DNA of 7,251 nucleotides from JACRIM01 sp038042195 (GTDB lineage: Bacteria > Planctomycetota > Phycisphaerae > UBA1845 > UTPLA1). Made by a program: the position numbers and the translations under genes. The stretch is from NCBI GenBank assembly GCA_038042195.1, contig JBBTET010000069.1, positions 1 through 7,251 of the forward strand, read 5' to 3'. Within the stretch, counting starts at the first letter, position 1. Each line of letters begins with the position of its first letter. Of the stretch, positions 1-3,975 are shown piece by piece. The notes beneath the pieces were generated by a model. The model had not been told where the DNA came from. It saw only the letters and a list, made by a program, of their open reading frames with translations, and did no database searches.

Positions 1-12
1 CCCCCCCCCCCC
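1..12. other. Poly-C run at the window edge
   Basis: Twelve consecutive C bases open the window. Everything immediately after it is AT-rich, so the run does not fit the local composition. Such homopolymers at a contig tip are often read or assembly artefacts (reverse complement of a poly-G read tail); a real C tract cannot be excluded. It hides the promoter and ribosome-binding site of the first gene. Confidence 0.7.
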
Positions 13-38
13 ATGTCAAGCGAAAAATTAAAAAAAGA

Positions 39-857
39 TTGCTATTATTTCTGTTGGCCGATTTGCTGATACGAGGCGGCATCGTAAAATCACAAGTAGT
101 GACCTACGAGGCAGTTGCGGCCTTTCCAGAAAGCGATTTTTTCCCGTTGACGCGCGTGGGGACTTTTGACGCGGCGCGTACATTTGTTAACAGTTGCTTA
201 ATGATCGATGTTGACCTCGGCGTCTGGGCTCCGGTGCCGGGTGGGGAGCAAGATTTCTACCGAAGAAGCATTCCGGAGTTCCAGGGAAGTCCCTTTTTTG
301 TGCAGTGGCGATGCCAAAGTACTGCGCCAAATAGTGAAATAAACGGAACTGGTGGATGCGTGATTAATAGTTGGGGCGGCGCTTCTTCCTACCATTTCAT
401 CATAACGACTGATCTGATCGAGTTCTGGCGCGACAATTCTCTCCCAATCCTTCAATTCTCAGTTGAGTCAAACATAGCACATACCTATCGTGTCGAGTGT
501 CTCACTAATTCGATGTACTATGTGTTCATAGACGGAGTCTTAGTCGATTCAGGCGCACAAGAGGGGCCATTCCCTAACGCATCAGCAAAGATCATTTGGG
601 GGGCCCAAATGTGGAACACGCCCAGCATCAATGAGTGGGACTACGTCCGCTACGGCGTGATCCCTCAGAACGGCAGCGGCGATTTCAACAACAACGGCAC
701 CATCGACGACACCGACCTCTACTACTTCGTCGACTGCCTCCTCGGCCCCGCCACCGACGCCGCCGGCCCCGGCTGCAAGTGGGCCGACCTCAATGCCGAC
801 GGCACCGCCAACGCCGCCGACATCCAGGCCTTCGCGAATGCCATGATGGCCCCGTGA
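39..857 (+). CDS. Secreted beta-sandwich-like protein with C-terminal dockerin-like (EF-hand) domain
   Basis: The TTG at 39 is the first usual start codon in this frame, but the frame is open to the window edge, so the true N-terminus is uncertain. The residues before it (KRKIKKR) followed by LLLFLLADLL look like a signal peptide. Residues about 20-210 resemble a LamG/concanavalin-like sandwich, with FIDGVLVDSG near 168-177 and a closing WDYVRYGVIP; the exact family is not recognised. Residues 215-226 (D215, N217, N219, D226) and 250-261 (D250, N252, D254, D261) form two calcium-loop motifs of the dockerin/EF-hand type. C233 and C246 lie between them, as in planctomycete 'GC-type' dockerin-like tails. 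Such tails are thought to mediate anchoring or sorting outside the cytoplasm. The passenger part is much less GC-rich than the tail. The stop is TGA at 855-857. Ligand or substrate is unknown. Confidence 0.8.
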   Translation: MLLFLLADLLIRGGIVKSQVVTYEAVAAFPESDFFPLTRVGTFDAARTFVNSCLMIDVDLGVWAPVPGGEQDFYRRSIPEFQGSPFFVQWRCQSTAPNSEINGTGGCVINSWGGASSYHFIITTDLIEFWRDNSLPILQFSVESNIAHTYRVECLTNSMYYVFIDGVLVDSGAQEGPFPNASAKIIWGAQMWNTPSINEWDYVRYGVIPQNGSGDFNNNGTIDDTDLYYFVDCLLGPATDAAGPGCKWADLNADGTANAADIQAFANAMMAP

Positions 858-1019
858 GGTCGGCCCTCAACCCCGCACACTGCCTGCGCGCTATTCAGAC
901 ACCCTGCCGCTACTCCCTCCGTTCCCAAACGAACCAACCCAATTCGTCTGAGGTAGAATCCCCAGCCAGAGCCAACCCAGCGGCCCCTCAGCCCGCTTGG
1001 CCACCCAAGGACGCAACCC
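858..1019. other. Intergenic region between dockerin-like and DinB-family genes
   Basis: This 162-base gap has only weak features. A 5-bp stem (TGAGG/CCTCA, 855-869) overlaps the stop codon of the upstream gene but has no T tract, so it is a poor terminator. TAGAAT at 954-959 resembles a -10 box but has no convincing -35 partner. No gene is seen here. Confidence 0.5.
1007..1011 (+). promoter_or_regulatory. Ribosome-binding site of the DinB-family gene
   Basis: AAGGA lies 8 bases before the ATG at 1020. It supports this start over the overlapping frames. Confidence 0.65.
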
Positions 1020-1553
1020 ATGCCAACCCTCCTCCCCTGGACCCAGCGAACCTTCAACTTCGACTTCCCCGTCGAGACCTACCCCGACATCCTCGAACGC
1101 CTTCGTGGCCTCGCGCCGCGCATCGAGGCAAAGGTTCGCGCCACGCCACCGAACCTCCTCACCCGCCGCGAGCGCGAGGGTACCTGGTCCATACAGGAAA
1201 ACATAGGCCACCTCCTCGACCTGGAGCCGCTCGGCGTCACGCGCCTCAAGGAGTTCCTGAGTGGTGTCGAAACCCTCTCGCCAGCCGACATGACAAACAC
1301 AAAAACCCACGAGGCACATCACAACGACCGGCCCATCGCCGACCTGCTCAACGAACTGACGCAGGACCGCCACCGCTTCCTCGCCCGGCTCGACGCACTC
1401 GACCCCGCCGACTTCGCGCGCACGGCGATCCACCCGCGCCTCAAAACCCCCATGCGCATGGTCGACTGGCTCTCTTTCGTCGCCGCCCACGACGATTACC
1501 ATTTGGTGCGCATGACGGACCTCATGGCGTTGTTCAGCGTCCCGAGCGTTTGA
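1020..1553 (+). CDS. DinB/YfiT-family four-helix-bundle metalloprotein
   Basis: This 177-residue cytoplasmic protein has the usual length of the DinB/YfiT superfamily. These four-helix bundles often carry a three-histidine metal site; members include damage-induced proteins and thiol-dependent transferases such as bacillithiol or mycothiol S-transferases. The visible hallmark residues are H64 in WSIQENIGHLLDLE (helix 2) and H157 and H161 in FVAAHDDYHLVRM (C-terminal helix), the expected HisX3His pair. The WSIQENIGHL segment is the classic DinB_2 signature. The start is ATG with a Shine-Dalgarno sequence 8 bases upstream. The gene has no obvious operon partner and runs tail-to-tail into the CpaE-like gene, 19 bases apart. 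It is not DNA polymerase IV, which shares the name dinB. Its actual reaction cannot be told from sequence. Confidence 0.88.
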   Translation: MPTLLPWTQRTFNFDFPVETYPDILERLRGLAPRIEAKVRATPPNLLTRREREGTWSIQENIGHLLDLEPLGVTRLKEFLSGVETLSPADMTNTKTHEAHHNDRPIADLLNELTQDRHRFLARLDALDPADFARTAIHPRLKTPMRMVDWLSFVAAHDDYHLVRMTDLMALFSVPSV

Positions 1554-1572
1554 AATTGGAAATGGAAATGTG

Positions 1573-2709
1573 TCAGGTCGTCCGAAGCCGAAGCTTCGAC
1601 AACCAGCCCGACTTCGCGACGGCTGCCTCATCGGAGACACCGGCGAGCTTCGCGGCGATCTTGGTCACCGCCGTACGCACCGCGTTGTCCTGCGGGATGG
1701 GCTGCCCCATGTCGATGGCGGCGCAGACGGATTTGAAATCGTTCGGCACGAGGCCCATGACTTTCTTCTGCAGCCGCTCCTCGATCAGGTCGGTGGAGAT
1801 GAAATGCACGTTTTTGCGATAGCGATTGACGATGACCTCGATCTTGTCCGGCGACATGCCCAGACTGGTCAGGGCCAGAAGCAGTCGCACGCAGTTGTCG
1901 ACCGCCGGAACGGTCATCTGAATCACGATGACCAGCTTGTCGCACTGCTGTAACGCCGCCCAGACTACGCCGTCGAGCTTGTGGGGGAAATCGACGACGA
2001 CGGTGGGGAAGACGGTCTTGGCCGTCTGGAGCAGCATGGTCATCATCGTGTCGTCGATGGCGTGGGCTTGGTCGACCGTCTTGGGTCGGGCGAGAATGGC
2101 GACATTTCCGGGAACTTCGACGACCGCCTTTTCGAGCAAGACGGGGTCGAGCGAACCAGCGCTAAGCAAATCCGCGATGGTGTGCTCTGGTTTGAGATCC
2201 CAGGCACGGGCCACGCCGCCGAAGTCAAAATCGGCGTCGACGATGAGCGTCCGCTGCTTCGTGACCTCCGCCGCCCCCATCGCCATGCACGCGGCGATCG
2301 TAGTCGCACCCGCCCCACCGGTCGACGCCATGACGCCGATGATGCGGCCGGTGACCTGCGTCGCGGATTCATTGAGTGCCCGGCGGATGGCAACAAGCAG
2401 ATCATTCACATCAAGCGGCTTGGAGCTGATCTGGCGACACCCCGCGCGGACGGCTGAGATGACAAACTTTGGATCGGTCTCGCCCGTCACACCAATGATG
2501 GCGAGTTCGGGAAGGATTTCGCGGGCATCCACGAGGGAATCGATGGCGGTGGGAGTGTCGAGATCGATGATGAGCGCGTCGGGGCGGACAGAGGTGAGCG
2601 CGAGGCGCAAGTCTTCGCGCGATTTGGTCCGCGCGACAATCTTAAAGTCGGCGAGGGTGTTGAGGATGGGGTCGTCCACGTCGTGCAGACAGATGGTCTT
2701 GATCTTCAT
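1573..2709 (-). CDS. cpaE: CpaE/TadZ-like protein: receiver-like domain plus MinD/ParA-type ATPase
   Basis: This 378-residue protein has the CpaE/TadZ layout. Residues about 4-112 form a receiver-like domain with D10/D12/D13 after strand 1, D49 in the IIDLDTP phosphoacceptor position, T75 and K97. Residues about 121-355 form a SIMIBI-class ATPase with P-loop STGGAGATT (129-137), LIVDADFDFGG (155-165) for Walker A', and VVVDFPH (237-243) for Walker B. Both lysines of the usual deviant Walker A motif are replaced, by T130 and A135; CpaE-type proteins often lack the second. In Tad systems CpaE/TadZ localises the pilus assembly machine at the inner face of the cytoplasmic membrane. The ATG at 2709 is preferred over a longer frame reaching 3027, because that extension overlaps the PilZ gene and has no domain-like sequence, while AAAGG lies 8 bases before this ATG. 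No other tad/cpa genes are visible here, so a role in another MinD-like positioning system is possible. Confidence 0.85.
   Translation of the reverse strand: MKIKTICLHDVDDPILNTLADFKIVARTKSREDLRLALTSVRPDALIIDLDTPTAIDSLVDAREILPELAIIGVTGETDPKFVISAVRAGCRQISSKPLDVNDLLVAIRRALNESATQVTGRIIGVMASTGGAGATTIAACMAMGAAEVTKQRTLIVDADFDFGGVARAWDLKPEHTIADLLSAGSLDPVLLEKAVVEVPGNVAILARPKTVDQAHAIDDTMMTMLLQTAKTVFPTVVVDFPHKLDGVVWAALQQCDKLVIVIQMTVPAVDNCVRLLLALTSLGMSPDKIEVIVNRYRKNVHFISTDLIEERLQKKVMGLVPNDFKSVCAAIDMGQPIPQDNAVRTAVTKIAAKLAGVSDEAAVAKSGWLSKLRLRTT
1583..1598. other. Small hairpin in the convergent gene ends
   Basis: CGAAGC-CGAA-GCTTCG is a perfect 6-bp stem with a 4-base loop. It lies inside the last codons of the CpaE-like gene and just past the DinB-family stop. 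It could slow polymerase leaving the DinB gene, but no T tract follows, so it is not called a terminator. Confidence 0.3.
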
Positions 2710-2717
2710 GGATGCTG

Positions 2718-2722
2718 CCTTT
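2718..2722 (-). promoter_or_regulatory. Ribosome-binding site of the CpaE-like gene
   Basis: Read on the minus strand, AAAGG sits 8 bases before the ATG at 2709. It decides the choice of this internal start over the longer open frame. Confidence 0.55.
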
Positions 2723-2729
2723 GCGCTCC

Positions 2730-2742
2730 CTCGAACTTCGAG
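2730..2742. promoter_or_regulatory. 13-base palindrome upstream of the CpaE-like gene
   Basis: CTCGAA-C-TTCGAG is a perfect 6-bp inverted repeat around one base. It starts 21 bases from the CpaE-like start codon. Its size and place suit a dimeric regulator's operator; nothing in the sequence says which regulator. Confidence 0.35.
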
Positions 2743-2753
2743 TCCACGATTCG

Positions 2754-2770
2754 ATCCGCCGATTGCGGAT
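2754..2770. promoter_or_regulatory. 17-base inverted repeat in the divergent region
   Basis: ATCCGC-CGATT-GCGGAT is a perfect 6-bp inverted repeat with a 5-base centre. It lies 12 bases beyond the CTCGAA palindrome and could be a second operator or an RNA hairpin in the CpaE-like leader. Confidence 0.35.
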
Positions 2771-2922
2771 TTGCGGGACGAACACGAATGAGTGCGTGTC
2801 TCATATCGGCCCCAAGGGGAGGTGTGTTTAGCCTTGAAAAACCCCGATAACTCGGCCATTGCGGGCCGCACGGACACGGAGTGAATCGTAGGATTAACCC
2901 GCAGGCGAAATCTCAACGATAA

Positions 2923-2938
2923 CCCGACTGGGGTCGGG
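2923..2938 (+). promoter_or_regulatory. Hairpin in the leader of the first PilZ gene
   Basis: CCCGAC-TGGG-GTCGGG forms a perfect, GC-rich 6-bp stem with a 4-base loop. It ends 11 bases before the first Shine-Dalgarno-like sequence. A comparable hairpin precedes the second PilZ gene. There is no T tract, so it is more likely a leader structure than a terminator. Confidence 0.35.
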
Positions 2939-2949
2939 GATTGCTGACA

Positions 2950-2965
2950 GGAGGTACGCGAGGAG
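2950..2965 (+). promoter_or_regulatory. Double ribosome-binding site of the first PilZ gene
   Basis: GGAGGT at 2950-2955 and AGGAG at 2961-2965 both precede the ATG at 2972. The second has the better 6-base spacing. Two strong sites in tandem suggest efficient translation. Confidence 0.6.
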
Positions 2966-2971
2966 CGAGCC

Positions 2972-3340
2972 ATGGCAATCGACCAATCGACAAATACGGA
3001 CCTACTCACCGAGCTACAATGGCGCAAGATTCTCGCCGTCCGCGTGTCCGCGGATTTTGAAACCGGGACACGCCGAAGCTGGCGGCGATACCCCGTCGTC
3101 GGCGAAGTTAAGGCCCACTATCAAATCGACGAGGAACCGCGACGCCGCTCATGGGACATCATGACCGGTTCGGCTCGTGGCTTGACCCTACGCTCCGAGG
3201 ATGAACTGCCACTGGGCACAAAGCTCTCTTTACAGGTCGTGCTGGAAGAGGGCACGTTTCCCGCGATGGGCGTTGTGATGCATTGCACGCAGACCCTCGG
3301 CGGCTTCAAGCTTGGCGTGCAATTCAACTTTGCGAGCTAA
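2972..3340 (+). CDS. PilZ-domain protein, first of a tandem pair
   Basis: This 122-residue single-domain protein is the usual size of a free-standing PilZ protein. PilZ domains typically bind cyclic di-GMP and pass the signal to motility, pilus or polysaccharide machinery. The arginine patch RRSWRR (34-39) supplies the RxxxR motif. The second motif, [DN]xSxxG, is present as TGSARG (65-70), with T65 in place of Asp/Asn. The strand pattern of a PilZ barrel continues to GGFKLGVQFN (110-119). The stretch HCTQTLGG (104-111) is shared exactly with the next protein. The first 30 residues form a leader of unknown role, also alike in the paralog. The gene is divergent from the CpaE-like gene and 100 bases upstream of its paralog, so co-transcription is likely. 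Binding of c-di-GMP is probable but not assured given T65. Confidence 0.85.
   Translation: MAIDQSTNTDLLTELQWRKILAVRVSADFETGTRRSWRRYPVVGEVKAHYQIDEEPRRRSWDIMTGSARGLTLRSEDELPLGTKLSLQVVLEEGTFPAMGVVMHCTQTLGGFKLGVQFNFAS
3279..3300 (+). repeat. 22-base direct repeat, copy 1 (in first PilZ gene)
   Basis: These 22 bases, coding for the HCTQTLGG region, are identical to 3757-3778 in the second PilZ gene. They reflect gene duplication with strong conservation of this stretch. Confidence 0.85.
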
Positions 3341-3370
3341 TCTTGGTGTGCGTGGATCCCAGGACCGAAA

Positions 3371-3415
3371 ATGGATGGAGTGGTTATTGCAGTGAAGCGA
3401 CCTACCCTCCGATAG
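3371..3415 (+). CDS. Possible 14-codon leader ORF before the second PilZ gene
   Basis: ATG at 3371 opens a 14-codon frame (MDGVVIAVKRPTLR) that stops at TAG 3413-3415. AGGA at 3361-3364 lies 6 bases before the ATG, a sound ribosome-binding site. The stop codon falls in the loop of the hairpin at 3405-3422, so a translating ribosome would cover the left arm. This is the layout of a coupling or attenuation leader peptide. Frames this short arise often by chance, so it is tentative. Confidence 0.25.
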   Translation: MDGVVIAVKRPTLR

Positions 3416-3422
3416 CGGAGGG
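3405..3422 (+). promoter_or_regulatory. Hairpin covering the purine-rich leader of the second PilZ gene
   Basis: CCCTCCG-ATAG-CGGAGGG is a perfect 7-bp stem with a 4-base loop. Its right arm contains GGAGGG, the only strong Shine-Dalgarno-like run before the GTG at 3441, though the spacing to that start is long (about 15-19 bases). Folding could therefore limit translation of the second PilZ gene. Confidence 0.4.
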
Positions 3423-3440
3423 GGGCTCCTTGGCGAAAGA

Positions 3441-3833
3441 GTGCCGACCTTGACTGAGACCGACACAAACACAAACTACATTTCCTCACTCGAGTGGTTG
3501 CGCCGCGTCAGTGCCGTCGTCGCCCCGGAGGACGAGCCTGTCCTGCGCCGGTCATTTCGGCGGTATACGGTAATGGGCGATGTGAAAGCAATCGGTCAGT
3601 TCGAAAACGGAACGACATTCAAGCGAACATGGACCCTGCTCCAGGTCTCCGCCGAAGGGCTGACCATCAAATCCGAAGAACCCGTCGACGAACAAACCAC
3701 GCTCGACCTCTGGATTAACATTGACGGCGAACCGATGAAGGTGTCAGGGCAGATCGTGCATTGCACGCAGACCCTCGGGGGCTACAAGCTCGGCATTCGC
3801 ATCCTGTTTCCAGATTCACCTCCAGCGGCATAG
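3441..3833 (+). CDS. PilZ-domain protein, second of a tandem pair
   Basis: This 130-residue paralog of the preceding protein is alike along its full length, including the N-terminal leader (TNT..., then L-x-W) and the C-terminal HCTQTLGGYKLG. The arginine patch is RRSFRR (36-41). The second c-di-GMP motif appears as QVSAEG (68-73), with Q68 in place of Asp/Asn. GTG at 3441 is the first start codon after an in-frame stop at 3393. TTG at 3450, with AAAGAG 8 bases upstream, is an alternative start giving a protein three residues shorter. The stop is TAG at 3831-3833. The gene follows its paralog after a 100-base leader with a hairpin, so the two may be co-transcribed but separately translated. 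Likely cytoplasmic; a c-di-GMP effector or a partner-binding variant. Confidence 0.85.
   Translation: MPTLTETDTNTNYISSLEWLRRVSAVVAPEDEPVLRRSFRRYTVMGDVKAIGQFENGTTFKRTWTLLQVSAEGLTIKSEEPVDEQTTLDLWINIDGEPMKVSGQIVHCTQTLGGYKLGIRILFPDSPPAA
3757..3778 (+). repeat. 22-base direct repeat, copy 2 (in second PilZ gene)
   Basis: These bases are identical to 3279-3300 and encode the same HCTQTLGG-containing strand in the paralogous PilZ protein. Confidence 0.85.
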
Positions 3834-3975
3834 CCAACTCGTCCCTGTAATCGATCTCATTCTCTCGCTTCGATTGCATTTCCACAGCCAATAGGCTCCA
3901 ATTCCCAACCGCGAGCCTTTGGTCCGCGTGCCGGCCTGTGCGTCGAGTCACGCCAACAATCCCGTGAGATACTCC
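3834..3975. other. Intergenic region before the amidohydrolase gene
   Basis: This 142-base gap has no convincing terminator. The only small stem is AGCC-AATA-GGCT at 3886-3897, without a T tract. No clear promoter could be assigned. Confidence 0.4.

Larger units (their letters stand above)
2710..2971. promoter_or_regulatory. Divergent control region between the CpaE-like gene and the PilZ pair
   Basis: This 262-base region must hold the promoters for both directions. No clear -10/-35 pair could be fixed by eye. It contains several inverted repeats (listed separately) and a 10-base direct repeat with one mismatch, CGATAACTCG at 2845-2854 and CGATAACCCG at 2917-2926. It also has CCCC-AA-GGGG at 2810-2819. 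Shared regulator binding is plausible but unproven. Confidence 0.45.

Noticed and set aside
855..869. Stem TGAGG/CCTCA as a terminator of the dockerin-like gene
   Set aside because: Only 5 bp with no T tract; not enough for an intrinsic terminator.
954..959. TAGAAT as a -10 promoter box for the DinB-family gene
   Set aside because: No matching -35 sequence at the right distance, and a single hexamer is expected by chance.
891..1640. Minus-strand frame of 249 codons opposite the DinB-family gene
   Set aside because: The plus strand has a clear DinB signature with three metal histidines and a ribosome-binding site. The minus frame shows no domain and also overlaps the CpaE-like 3' end.
635..1822. 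Long plus-strand frame of 395 codons
   Set aside because: It overlaps the dockerin-like, DinB and CpaE-like genes in another frame, and its product is a run of Arg, Pro and His typical of a GC-rich shadow frame.
1928..2791. Plus-strand frame of 287 codons opposite the CpaE-like gene
   Set aside because: Ser/Arg/Met-rich product with no domain pattern, opposite a well-supported ATPase; a mirror of its codon bias.
2710..3027. N-terminal extension of the CpaE-like protein to 3027
   Set aside because: It would overlap the first PilZ gene and its ribosome-binding sites, reads as non-domain sequence, and the internal ATG has its own AAAGG and starts exactly at the receiver's first strand.
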